From NCBI GenBank assembly GCA_024760905.1, contig CM045751.1, forward strand, positions 8,891,001 through 8,955,000: a stretch of 64,000 bases of DNA, in the 5' to 3' direction. The position numbers were made by a program, and so were the translations under genes. Below, in pieces: positions 35,785 through 46,498 of the stretch. Under the pieces are notes generated by a model. It made no database searches. It was not told the origin of the DNA and was given only the letters and a program-made list of their open reading frames with translations. Position 1 is the first letter of the stretch, and every line of letters begins with the position of its first letter. The DNA is from Plotosus lineatus. Its lineage: Eukaryota; Chordata; Actinopteri; Siluriformes; Plotosidae.

Positions 35785-36802
35785 CAGGGATCCCACACTT
35801 TCCGCAGTTAATGGTGACCGAGACCTGCCCCCCCCTCCCGTGACCACTGATTTCCGGGAAGTAGGATCGAAACCCCCCCCCCCCCCCGGCTGACGTGTAC
35901 ATGCATGTATGTATATCAATAAATTTATATTTAACACTATAAATGTTAAACATGTAAAAATGTTAAATAAACTATAAACTAATTAAACATTCAAAAATAA
36001 TGCATAAGATGTAAATAAACTATAAATACACACATACAAACCCGCGCGCGCACACACAGTTGTGCACCTCACATTATACCCCCATTTCACTGGAGCACGG
36101 CATGTAATGATCGTGGCGGAAAGGCGTGGAACGCAGTCTACAGAAGAGCTTCAGCATTTTTACACGGAAAACGGGTGAAAACTCTACGGAAAAGTGGAAA
36201 TTCTTATACCCTCATTTCACTGGACTACGGCATGCAAGGATCGTGTAGCGGAAAGGTGCAGAACACAGTCTACTGAAGAGCTTCGGCATTTTTACACGGA
36301 AAACGGTTGAAACTCCTACGGAAAAGTGGAAATTCTTTCACTCTCGGAACGTTCACAGCATGTGCGGAACAGGTATGCCAATGTGACCCTACAGAACACT
36401 CATGGAATTTTTTTACGTGAACATGCTCTTGAATCACGTAATATTTTAGTCTGCCGGAAGCATACGGAAGTGGAGGAAGACTTGAATAACTACGGAATCA
36501 CACGGAAGATGAGAGAATAATTGCGGAACATTTGCAGATGACAACAATTTTGCTTCCGTAAGTCTGCCGTGCTTTAGTGAAATTGGGGTATAAAAATGTA
36601 GGTAGTTTTGTTGGGGGGTTTTGGGTTATTTTTTGTTTGTTTGGGTTTTTTTTTTTTTTTTGCATAATTGGCCTTGTTTTGCGGCATTTTCCTTAACCTT
36701 TTCCCCCTCTTTTTCCTTATTTTCCCCCCAATGAATATTTTGAAAAACCGGCGATGCACTGAAGCCGCAGAAACTTAAGAACGAAGTAGCGAGGGATACC
36801 TG
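35785..36802 (-). mobile_element. Tigger-like MITE (GATCCCTC family), copy 10, split by another MITE
   Basis: TA|CAGGGATCCCACACTTTCCGC to GCGAGGGATACCTG|TA. The 514-bp element at 36077-36590 is inserted at cctcacat/aaaaatg in its body. Confidence 0.9.
36077..36590. mobile_element. Unassigned MITE with 26-bp inverted ends, nested
   Basis: The left end TACCCCCATTTCACTGGAGC and the reverse complement of the right end TACCCCAATTTCACTAAAGC match over 26 bp (both continuing ACGGCA) with three differences, and TA flanks both sides (36075-36076, 36591-36592). The 5' half is a tandem duplication of about 130 bp (36077-36205, 36206-36335). An open frame of 64 codons (36326-36520) has no recognised homology. 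Confidence 0.85.
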
Positions 36803-36804
36803 TA

Positions 36805-38199
36805 TATAAAAAACACTGATATGTCAAAGATTCTTTTAGCTTAGGGTTATCAAATGAGAAAACAAACTGAACTAAAGGAAGTCAAGATGGTTAACAGAGT
36901 TCCATGTGCTCTAGCTACCAGAAATTAAATCTATGGTTTTGAAATTTTGTATATTTTCCAGTCCAAAACTTTGTAAATTCTCTATTAAAATGGCACAATA
37001 CGGTATTATTGTCTATGACTATGACACAATCAAAATATGAAACCTTTCCTTTTCAGACAGGAACCACACAGCTAATCAACACAATCTTTCACTTGGATAA
37101 AATGTTCCTCCTGGCTTTGTAAACATGTCTCCATGCTCCTAGTGAATCTCAAATTAGACAGCAAAAATCCAGTGGAGTGGACAGCCAGCACTTCTTCTAT
37201 TGGCAGCACCCGAGCGTTTATTTCATACCTCTTTAAACCCACAGAGCTGGATGCAGTGAATCTGTCTGATACCATCCAGCTCAAACCTCAGTCCCGATCC
37301 CTGCTGCTACTACAGGCCACTCTGGGATCAATTTCTGTTGGCCCAGACGCTGGATTGATTTACAGGGCCTGTCAAAACAGCTTTCTCCACCTGCCTGCGA
37401 CGTGCAACAATCAGCCGCACCGTTCAGCCCATTACACCACCGCTGCAGATAGGGCCGCAGGGACGCTCTCTATTTACGGCTCATGGGGTGGATACTAGAG
37501 CTCAATACTCCACTCCTAAAGTGTTTTCTATTGTGGCATGCAGCAATCATTACACAAGATAGCTAAAATAGAGGCATGGGATGGGCTATCAAACAGGGTG
37601 AAAGTTACACGAGGTGATTAGCTGAAACTTGCATAACTGCAGTCAAAATTAGCTGACAGGATCAGCGTCCTTTGAAAGAAGAACATTCCAGAAATAGTTG
37701 ACATTCCAACATTGTTTTCATGTGATGAGGACATGTTACAGCACATCATGATGGACAAGGCGGTGCTTATAAAGCACAGGAAATTAAAGCTGTAAATAAG
37801 GATCAGAGGAGATAAGAGATCTTTAGACACTTATGAGCAAGAAAGATATCGAACCCCCCCCTCTGCCCCTCCCAAAGTTCCTCCAAGATAAGAAAAACCC
37901 TCCATATATTACGAGTTATTTCTTCCCACCACAATATTAATGGCAAAGAAGTCATGTGATGATGTGAGCGTGTTAACGTGTTCTCCACAGCGAATGGGGA
38001 TCCATGGAAAAGGAAACATTCCAGTAATCCAGTCTCAGATCATGAGAGATGCTATGGATGTGCTCCACATATTCCACTACACGTGTAATGTATTTTAAAA
38101 AAAGAAGATAAAACGGGGATGTTGTATTAGAAATATCAGCTCAATACCAGTTTGATCTTTTAAGAAATAATAGCTTGAAACTCGACACCAGGCTTAATA
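36805..38199. other. Unique intronic block with M-CAT cluster
   Basis: 36890-37020 repeats part of 35570-35660 (gagttccatgtgct, ccagaaattaaat, ttttccagtccaaaa), an old duplication. 37040-37500 is compositionally balanced with an open frame (37133-37498) that lacks a recognised domain. 37683-38023 holds three M-CAT motifs. Confidence 0.45.
37683..38023 (+). promoter_or_regulatory. Three exact M-CAT (TEAD-binding) motifs
   Basis: ACATTCCA occurs at 37683-37690, 37701-37708 and 38016-38023, all on the plus strand. TEAD proteins bind this core. Because the region is inside the TEAD1 gene, autoregulation is a possibility, inferred only. Confidence 0.4.
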
Positions 38200-38210
38200 T
38201 TATCAAGACT

Positions 38211-38333
38211 CATTCGTTTTCTGAACCGCTTAATCCTAATCAGGGTTGTGGGGAGGCTGGTGCCCATCTCAGCTGACTCTGGACAAGGGCGGGGTACACC
38301 CTGGACAGCTCGCCAGGCCTTTGCAGTGCACTG
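38211..38333 (-). mobile_element. SINE-1, 5'-truncated, with 11-bp target duplication
   Basis: TTATCAAGACT flanks it at 38200-38210 and 38334-38344. Only the L2-type tail (gaaccgcttaatcctaatc ... agctcgccaggcc) was inserted. Confidence 0.92.
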
Positions 38334-38344
38334 TTATCAAGACT

Positions 38345-38696
38345 ACCATTGCACTTATCTAATAAGTCCATTTAACTATAGATGAATTGAACACTGAAAA
38401 CACCGTGTTTGTTATTAGTATTAAAAAGTTAGCTGGCTACGATTAAACAAACTTTTTTTTATGTGTAATTGCCCGCGAATAGCTAGTAAGCTTGAGGTAA
38501 ACAATAATGTTTAAATTAATGAACAATTCCATTGGCAAATTAGCTAAAATTACGTCAAGTATTATGTTGTGGAACTCCGTCAATAATTAGGTACGAGCAA
38601 TATACCAAAAATTAGATCAACCATTTTTGAGTATGAAGAAAAAATATAGTACTATAACTCAAAATGGAGAAATTGGGCTTCTGTGTTAATTGGGGT
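38345..38696. other. AT-rich intronic sequence, no gene seen
   Basis: No recognised repeat. Confidence 0.5.
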
Positions 38697-38698
38697 TA

Positions 38699-39364
38699 CA
38701 GTGGTACCTCAGCTTACGAAATTAATCCGTTCCAGAAGTGGTTTCGTAACCTGATTTTTTTGTAAATTGAGCAGCATATTACATGTAAAGGCCTGATTCG
38801 TTCCAAGGCCCCCAATACTACCTCCTAAACCATTTAAAAATTATAAAAGTATACCTTTTAAGGCCTCCTTCTGCTTAGACGGGTTTCAGCCATATTCCTT
38901 TGCGATATCACTCAACCGCATGCCACGAGCCCGCTTCTTCTTTTCACTCGCACCGAGAATCACTTTCTTGGGGCCCATGATGAATGATGAAAAATAAAGT
39001 TGCAATGAGCACACTCGAAAAACCCATGAAACAATAGTAACTCTGTCCTTTACGTTTGTTAGGACTACGTGACGAACAATGGGTCGAAGGCACACAAAAA
39101 GCATCATGGGTATCATGGAGATGCAGCTCCCTCCTAGCCAATGGGAGGCCAGCGGGGCAGCTGTTGGGAGATAGCCAATGGGAGAGCAACTCTATCGCGC
39201 CAATTTCAAAACAAAAGCCGAGTGAGCATTGTTTGAATATTTGTGATGTCGCGTTTCGTAACAATGAATTTTTTTTTGGATCCAGAGACGGAAATTTTAG
39301 GTAAATGCGTTTCGTAACTTGGATATTTCGTTTGTTGGGTCTTTCGTAAGGTGAAGTACCACTG
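38699..39364 (+). mobile_element. Tigger-like element, CAGTGGTACCTC family, copy 2
   Basis: TA|CAGTGGTACCTCAGCTTACG to GGTGAAGTACCACTG|TA. Contains one agccaatgggaggccagc unit and a minus-strand transposase N-terminal remnant. Confidence 0.9.
38886..38978 (-). pseudogene. Tigger/pogo transposase N-terminal remnant
   Basis: Thirty codons begin MGPKKVILGASEKKKRARGM and then RLSDIAKEYG. This matches the basic start and the first helix of the CENP-B-type DNA-binding domain of Tigger transposases (xGVRxSDIAKxYx). The rest of the transposase is deleted; the Tigger assignment of the flanking ends rests partly on this. Confidence 0.65.
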
Positions 39365-39366
39365 TA

Positions 39367-39648
39367 CTAGGTTTTTCTACATTCAAAGTCAGAGAGGCTA
39401 GACTGAGATGATTTGGACATGTACAAAAAAGGGATAGAGAGTATACTGGTAGTAGGATGCTGAGGTTGGCAGTACCAGGCAGAAGGTCTAGAGGAAGACC
39501 AAAGAGGATATTTATGGATGTGATGAAGGAGCACATGAAGGTAGTTGGTGTAAGAGAAGATGTAGAGGATAGGGTGAGATGGAGGCAGATGATTTGCTGT
39601 GGCGACCCCTGAAGGGAACACCCGAAAGCAAAAGAAAAAGAAGAAGAT
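39367..39648 (+). pseudogene. RTE-type LINE 3' end (reverse transcriptase C-terminus)
   Basis: In frame from AAAGTCAGAGAG the product reads KVREARLR-stop-FGHVQKRD, RMLRLAVPGRRSRGRPKR, then DVMKEHMKVVGVRED and DRVRWRQMI-CCGDP-stop. This is the conserved C-terminus of RTE-like LINE polyproteins, with one TGG to TGA nonsense change in LRWFGH. The 3' end gaagggaacacccgaaagc is followed by an AAG-rich tail. Only the last ~280 bp were inserted, adjacent to the Tigger-like element. Confidence 0.8.
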
Positions 39649-39949
39649 AGTGTGTTTGAATTTATATTGTGTAAAGCAGTAACCACAGGCACTAGCAAGC
39701 TAGGCTAACACATTCACTGTGTAAAATAGAAGCCAATGTTACCATTACAAAGGGTCTCACAGACTATCAAAAATTAATCCAACATTGTGCTAGCTAGCAA
39801 ACATCTGGTTAACTCGGATCCTGTGACATCCAGTAATCAATGACAAGATTAGGTTAATTTACAGAAATAAGACTAAGATAAAATACACTGTGCAATCTAG
39901 TAGCCGTTGACACCAAGTAGCTATTTAACGTTAGGAGAAATAATCATTT

Positions 39950-40197
39950 GGTCTTCTACCACTTATCCAGACTCGAGTTGTGTGGGTAACAGCCTCAGGA
40001 AGGAAGCACAAACATTCCTCCAGAAGAATTTCAAGATGTTCCCAATCCAGCCGAAAGAAATAAACTCTCCAAAGAGTCCTGGGTCTGCCAAGGTGTCTCA
40101 TGTTAAATGGACAGGCCCAGAATGTCTCCCTAGGGAGGTGTTCGGGAGGCATCCTTACCAGCCACCCAATCTACCTCAACTGGCTCATTCTAACAAG
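39950..40197 (-). mobile_element. LINE 3' fragment (same family as 42586 and 43775)
   Basis: Plus-strand landmarks ttctaccacttatccagactc, cctgggtctgccaaggtg, aatgtctccctagggaggtg and ttcgggaggcatcc follow the order seen in the other two copies. The coding sense would be minus. Confidence 0.6.
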
Positions 40198-40767
40198 CTA
40201 GCTAACACTGAGCAGACAACTATGTTATGTAAACCATTAACCAGTAGCACTGGCAAGCTGCTGAGAGAGCCCTACTTTTATACTGTGTAAAACAGGAACC
40301 TAAGCTACCAGTTAGTTTGTGCAATCTCATAACAAATATCAGAAGCAAGGCTATTAGGCTAAATTTAACATAGTTTAAAATAGTAAACAATGGTACCTGA
40401 AGAATGGCCAAAATAAATTCAATTTTTTTTTTTTTTTAACAATTATTGTGTAAACCAATAGCTATTAGCAATAACAAGCTAGCTAACAATAGACTAACTT
40501 GCATAATGTGTTAAAAATTAATCAATGCTGCAAGCAAGCTAGTACACATTCAACCAATATATTACAAATTAAACCAATATAATATTGCGTAAACGAGCAG
40601 CCGGTCGCAGTATCAATCAAGCCAACATTAGGCTAATTTTATACAAATATACTGTAAAACAGTAATAAATGTAATATAAAATTTGTACATCTAATATTAA
40701 GCGAACTATTATACAGTACTGTATTTTGAACTAATAGTCAAAATCTAGGATGCTAGCAAATAATTAT

Positions 40768-41084
40768 TCATTCATTTTCTGTATAGACTTAATCCTGATT
40801 AGGGTCACGGGGGAGGCTGGCGCCAATCCCAGCCGACTCCGAGCGAGGGCAGAGTACACCCTGGACGGCTCTCCAGGCCATCGCAGGGCGGAAACTCTTG
40901 TCGAAAGTCAGCAATGGTTCTTTCACAAGGTGAGCGACATGGCCCGCCTTTGATAAGCCAGTTAGCTGCACTGGGGGTGGGGGTGGGGGGGTGGGTGGAG
41001 GTGGTACAGTGACAACCCGTCAAGAGTGGGGCTTGAACCCACAACCTGAGGATCAGTGAACCAGCACCTTTACCACCAGGACAC
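40768..41084 (-). mobile_element. SINE-1 with 11-bp target duplication
   Basis: CAAATAATTAT at 40757-40767 and 41085-41095. Full head, core and L2 tail reversed, with a G-rich run (40970-41005) at the site of the head-core junction. Confidence 0.93.
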
Positions 41085-41225
41085 CAAATAATTATGATAG
41101 TATTATTTTAATTAGTATTTTATATTTAGATAAAATGATTGTTAAACAATCGATCAAGTAAACTAGCTAAGATTGGACCAATTATAATATTGTGTAAACA
41201 AATAAAGACTAAACCACAGTGCTCT

Positions 41226-41373
41226 CCAATTACTGCCACACCTTATAAAGATTAGCAAAAAGGGTTAGAAGATAAATACATCTTTTAACAAAGCAGCTTC
41301 ATTTTTCAAAGTTCAATGGAAAAACATGTATTTTTAAAAATATGATTTTCACCAAGGCTCCCTTTACCACTGT

Positions 41374-41404
<31 letters not shown>

Positions 41405-42585
41405 ACAGGAAAGAAAGAAGAGTTCTCCAGCAAGCAAGCTTGGTTTTTTGTAACTTTAAAAAGTTTAAGTTTCTAACATAATAGTACGCCATGAATTTCG
41501 TCACCTAAGCATTCTGTAAATTCTCATGAAAAAAAGTCCTGTTTTCCTTTTCTTTTTTTTTTTTTTTTTTTTTTTAAACAGCACTGCCAAAAACCTCTCA
41601 GTGTCCTCAACAGAGAGCTGCCAGAGACACAAAAAGACAAAGACAAGCAGCTTTCTACATCTCTGGCCGTTGTGCTTCAAAGTCATGTTGAATTAGAGTG
41701 TCAGTGTTTACTAAGTTACAGCCGCACCGCTGCGAGAGTTCAAACTGGCACTGTGCATACTAATACTCCGCGAGATCTTCCATCGCCCAACTCACAGGCT
41801 GCACTAGGACTCTGCTGGTCACAATAACAATGCGGCGGCCATTAATGAAAGGTCTACTCGGGATTTATAGTGGCGCTGAAGCAGGGAACACTGTGCCAGC
41901 GAGCCCAGACGCTCAGTGCTTGAATACGGACCACAAATTATAAACAGTTTGAGTAAATGAAGTGAGCGAGTGGCTTTGTTACACGGGCGTACATCTTCCC
42001 GTTGATGGCTGCACTGGGAAAGGAAGTTATTGAAGCCTGGATTTCCTGCTTTCAGCTATGGCCAAGAACTCTGAGGTTTATGGCAACCTCTGGATCTGAC
42101 TCATCTAATGATTCATGGATTCGATACTGTTTTCATGCTTTGCCTACAGAGAAACTTGGGCTGTGCAACCTTTTAGGGTGAAGACAATTCAGAAAAAAAA
42201 AAAAACAGGAAATAAATGAGCAACTGTGTTCAGACAAGTTTGTGATTAAGAACAAATTGTTTTCTTATGTATCCATGACGACAAATGGCAACTGCTTTTA
42301 GAGTTGAGACCCTGCTAAAAAAATAAACAATATAACATAAAATAGATTAACTTTTCAGTTTTTATTTAAGAAAGCTATCTTTTGCAATTCACTTAGTCAA
42401 TATGGTATGTCAAAGATAATCTTTTTCAGTCTTCAATCTGATTGGTCAAGAGGTGTTCATACATTTACTATAACAGACAGTAAACTGATTGTATTTCTGG
42501 CTGAAGAATCTATATTATGTTTCTCTTTTTAATACATTATGGTTTCTATAGTAACATCAATGTTATATTATAATATATCGTCATC
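41226..42585. other. Unique intronic block
   Basis: Poly-A (41381-41405) and poly-T (41551-41575). 41690-42180 is compositionally balanced and repeat-free (gcggcggccattaatgaaag), a candidate conserved element. No exon supported. Confidence 0.4.
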
Positions 42586-43082
42586 ATCTCCGTGTAATGC
42601 GAGGTCAGGTCGTAGGGGCAGCAGCCTAAGCAATCGAGTCCAGACATCCCTCTCCCCAGACACTTCCTCCACCTCTTCCCTTGACACCAGCGAGGTATTC
42701 GAGAGGCATTCTAATCAGATGCCTGAGCCACAGCAACTGGCTCCTCTCAATGCGGAGGAGCATGGTTCAACTCCGAGCTCCTCCCGGATGGCTGAGATTC
42801 TCACCCTATCTCTACGGGAGATCCCCGCTCCCCTACGAAGGAAGCTCATTTCAGTCGCTTGTTTCCACAATTTTGTACTTTTGGTCACTACCCAAAGCTC
42901 GTGACCAGAGGTGAGGGTTGGAACGTAGATCGACTAATAAAATTGATAGCCTTGCCTTCCAGCTCAGCTCCTTCTTCACCATGACGGATCTGTATAAGCT
43001 CTGTTGTACAGCACAGGCTGCAACATCCTTCCCTCACTAGTAAGCAAGAGCCTCCTCCACTGGGGGTCACTATATAGTATAA
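42586..43082 (-). mobile_element. LINE 3' region fragment
   Basis: Read on the minus strand, the stretch around 42720-42780 resembles the LINE sequence L-x-IERSQL-x-W-x-GH-x-x-RM near the end of a non-LTR reverse transcriptase polyprotein. Plus-strand landmarks are gcagcagcctaagcaatc, tccctctccccagacac, cactacccaaagctcgtgac and cttccagctcagctccttc, shared with 43800-44130. Confidence 0.65.
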
Positions 43083-43489
43083 AGATTTAGGCACTGCCTA
43101 AAAGCAAAACTCCGAAAAAATTTACTTCTCCTGTTTACAAGGCTTCAATGTGAATTTGCTTTGATGACATCAATGACAATGTCATGTAACCATCACGTTA
43201 TAACCCCGCCCCCCCATTAGTTCTGATACTGTCCGAAAGCGTTAAATTATTGAGATAAGATTTTTTTTAATAGAAACCCGATATCACCACAGGGGAGTGA
43301 GAAGCTATTCCGCTGGATAAATTTACTTCCATAAACATGCTATACACTATACAAAGTTCATGTTCTTTCTCAAAGTGATTGGGTTAAAATCCCTTCTATT
43401 CAAATTAGTGATGTTTTTCATGGCAGTAAAAAAAATAAGGTACCTACTGCATATGGCACATGGAATTCTGTTTACATTGTTAAAACGTG
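43083..43489. other. Unique intronic sequence, no gene seen
   Basis: No recognised repeat. Confidence 0.5.
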
Positions 43490-43491
43490 TA

Positions 43492-44374
43492 CAGTGGTCC
43501 CTCGCTACTTCGTGCTTAAGTTTCTGCGGCTTCAGTGCATCGCGGGTTTTTCAAAAATATTCATAGAAAAATTTAAAAATACTTTTTAAATTAAGTAAAA
43601 ATAGTGAAAAAGTTCAGGAAAATGCTGCAAAACAAGGCCAATTGTGCAAAAAAAAAAAAAAAAACCCAAACAAACAAAAACAAGATAACAACCCAAAACC
43701 CCCCAACAAAACTACTTACATTTTTATATGAGGTGCGCATCTGAGTGTGTATGCACGCATCTGTGTGGACGTGCGCGTCTGTATGACTATGACATCATCC
43801 TCATCATCATCTTCCGCTTGATCTAGAATCGGGTCGCGGGGCGGTAACCTAAGCAAAGAGTTCCAGCCATCCCTCTCCCCGCCACTTCCTTCAGCTCTTC
43901 CGGGGGACACCGAGGAGTTCCCAGACAAGCCAAGAGACATAGTCCCTCCAACATGTTCTAGGTCGACCCCAAGGTCTCTTCTCGATTGGACATGCCCAAA
44001 ATACACCACACCAGGGGGACGTTCGGGAGGCATTTTGACTAGATGCCCAAGCCACCTCAACTGGTCCCTCTCAATGCGGAGGAGCAGCGGATCTACTCCG
44101 AGCTCTCCCCAGATGGTAGAGCTTCTCACCTGATCTCTAATCTCTAAAATTAATATTTTATTTACATCTTATGCACTATTTTTAATGTTTAATTGTTATT
44201 ATAAGCATTTATAGCGTTGAGTATGCATTTATTGATATTATTTACACATATACATGTATGTATACGTCAGTCAGGGGGGTTGATCGGAAATTTGGGGGTT
44301 TGCGGAAATCAGCAGTCGCGCGGGGGAGGGGAATGTCTCGGTCCCCATTAACTGCGGAAAGTGAGGGATCCCTG
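43492..44374 (+). mobile_element. Tigger-like MITE (GATCCCTC family), copy 11, split by a LINE fragment
   Basis: TA|CAGTGGTCCCTCGCTACTTCG to GTGAGGGATCCCTG|TA. About 370 bp of LINE (43785-44150) replace the CA-rich middle. Confidence 0.88.
43785..44150 (-). pseudogene. LINE reverse transcriptase C-terminal fragment
   Basis: The minus-strand frame (43716-44129) reads RSSTIWGELGVDPLLLRIER then DQLRWLGHLVKMPPERPPG, a GH-x-x-x-M motif shared by the C-termini of several fish LINE polyproteins. It then continues VAGTMSLGL-type and GGERDGWNSLLRLPPRDP. The 3' end is the atcatcctcatcatcatc repeat on the plus strand. Enclosed in MITE copy 11. Confidence 0.75.
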
Positions 44375-44376
44375 TA

Positions 44377-45980
44377 TTGTATTTTAATAATAAAAGTGTA
44401 TTTTTTAATGGCTTAAACGCAAAACATGTAACAGTTTGGAGAGGACGATAGAGTAAAAGTTACCATCAATCAGACATTCATTCATATTATAGTGGTCATA
44501 CATCAGCATGTTAAATATCACCAGAGGGTTCCCTTGTCAGCTTGATCCAATCACCACTACTATTGGAGATGAGAAAAATTACATCCCGGATAGGTTGCTG
44601 AAGGGTTGCATAGGTTTCCAAGCTAACATTCACACCTATGGCCATTTCAGAGTAGCCTGTTGAGCAACTCTGCATGCTTTTAGACTATGGGAGAACACTT
44701 CATACAGAAAGGCCTGGGAGGAAACAGAGCTAATTACTCAACTGCCATGCTGCCTGATAACCAATAAAGTAAAAATCTAAATAAGTAAATAAGAAAAAAA
44801 ATAAATTACAAAAAAGACACATCCATATAATCTTTTGCACTGCTGAGTTTTTTGTTACAGAAAAAAAAAACACTTCTGAAGTTAAGCAACAGCCTGATGT
44901 TGCGTATGTAGAAACCCGCCACGCAATATTAACCAAATGCACTCCGTACTGCATTCAGAATTCTCAAGGTTTAAAGCATATTATGAACTCTACGACCCAT
45001 TAACTCACTTTAATCAACGTTCACAGTTAACTGATTTTCTATTAAACTAAATATCCAACCTTCATTTCCTTTTTTTTTGGGGGGGGGACACCGCACTCAT
45101 GAGTTCTCCCACAAATTAGATCCGCAAAGTGGCTAACCTTGGAGAAGACTCTAAAAAACAACTCTGGTGTTGGTGTACATTCTTAATGCTAATAGACAAA
45201 GAGTCTGTAAGAAATATGTGTGTGTGTGTGTGTGTGTGTGTATCGCTTAAAAACACGTCTAACACACATCTAAACACACATCAGAGATTAAGTCATGAAC
45301 CACAAGTCGAAGTTAGGAGGAAATGCACACAGAGGAAGTCAGGTCTGCTTGGAACACTTAATTATGTTTAATAATGTGCAATCATATTGGTTTAATTCCC
45401 TTTCACAAATGGCCAGTCCTGTGACTTTATTAAGTCATCATAAAAACATTATGGTGCAAATGGAAATTTGATTTCAAAATCAATTTGGTGGGTTTGACTC
45501 TGATATACATATAGTAGAGATGCACCAATTGCATATTTTTATTGTCATAACAATAATAATAATAATAATTATTATTATTATTATCATCATCATCAGCGGA
45601 AGCTGATATAGAGAAATAATGCCAATATTATTATAATTTCCAATACAACTACTACTAATTTTTAATATAATCAACTTCATTATTGTTAGTATTAGCAGTA
45701 GTTGCCGCAGCAGCAGAACAAATACATATATTACAAATTTCACACTCCTTTTTTCTCTCTTTTTTTAAATTTCCAGATTATCAGTATAAAGGATTCAAAT
45801 ATGCACAAAGGTGTGATATTATACATAGGCAGCGCTGATATGATTAGCTGAGCCAGAATCATAACGACCATAGCTATACATAGACAATATATATGATATG
45901 ATATGATATGATGCGTCACAATGATCAGCTGATTCCAGACTTTGGCCAAAAATACTGAAAATTCGATTCTGATATTATAT
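44377..45980. other. Intronic block, mostly unique
   Basis: 44590-44755 holds a degraded reversed SINE-2 fragment (acattcacacctatggcc, gactatgggagaac). (TG)n at 45217-45242 and an (ATA/ATC)n run at 45550-45597. No exon. Confidence 0.5.
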
Positions 45981-45981
45981 A

Positions 45982-46496
45982 GAGTGGTGGTACCTCACCA
46001 TACAAAAATCCCAACAAACGAAAAATCCAGGTTATGAAAGACATCTATCGAAAATTTCCGTCTCTGTTTACGAAACAAGTTCACGTTACAAAAGCACCAT
46101 CTCAAAAATTCAAACAATGCGCAAGTTGCTCTCCCATTGGCTATCTCCCAACATCCCGCCCCACTGGCCCCCCCATTGGCTATCTCCCAAGATTCCGCCC
46201 CGCTGGCCTCCCATTGGCTATCTCCCAAACTCCCGCCCCACTGGCCTCCTATTGGCTATCTCCCAACATCCTGCCCCGCTGGTCTTCCATTGGCTATCTC
46301 CCAACATCTGGCCTCCCATTGGCTAGGACGGATAACGCAGCTCCCTCCCATTGGCTATTATGACGTGTGATTCCCGATGCGAGTGAAAAGAAGAAGAGGG
46401 CTTGCGGCATGCGGTTTTGAAGAACATTTTTCCAAACCCGTCTACCACTGGTACGATATTGAAGCAGAAGGAGGCCTTAAAAGGTATACAGTGATA
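45982..46496 (-). mobile_element. Tigger-like element, CAGTGGTACCTC family, copy 3, with CCAAT array
   Basis: Reversed: ggtggtacctcaccatac ... cccaacaaacgaaaaatcc to ggaggccttaaaaggtat, where another element begins. Carries the expanded array at 46130-46340. Confidence 0.8.
46130..46345. repeat. Tandem array of attggctatctccca units (CCAAT boxes)
   Basis: Six close copies of attggctatctcccaa with cccgcccc(a/g)ctggcc spacers, period about 36-42 bp, plus one attggctag and a final attggctat. Each ATTGG is a reverse CCAAT box. Copies 33736 and 38699 of the same element carry only one to three units. Confidence 0.88.
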
Positions 46497-46498
46497 CC

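Larger units (their letters stand above)
39649..41225. repeat. Degenerate tandem repeat region
   Basis: A motif like TGTAAACCAGTAGC / AGTAACAAGCTAGCTAAC recurs with heavy divergence at about 39671, 40227, 40446, 40585 and weakly near 41190, with related aattaatcaa and aagctagc elements between. It looks like an ancient satellite, now interrupted by a LINE fragment (39950) and a SINE (40768). Confidence 0.5.

Noticed and set aside
37133..37498. Plus-strand 121-codon frame as a possible gene
   Set aside because: No recognisable domain, no splice or promoter evidence, and it lies antisense within the TEAD1 upstream intron; conservation as non-coding DNA explains it better.
39907..40290. Plus-strand 127-codon frame
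   Set aside because: It overlaps an antisense LINE fragment and degenerate repeats.
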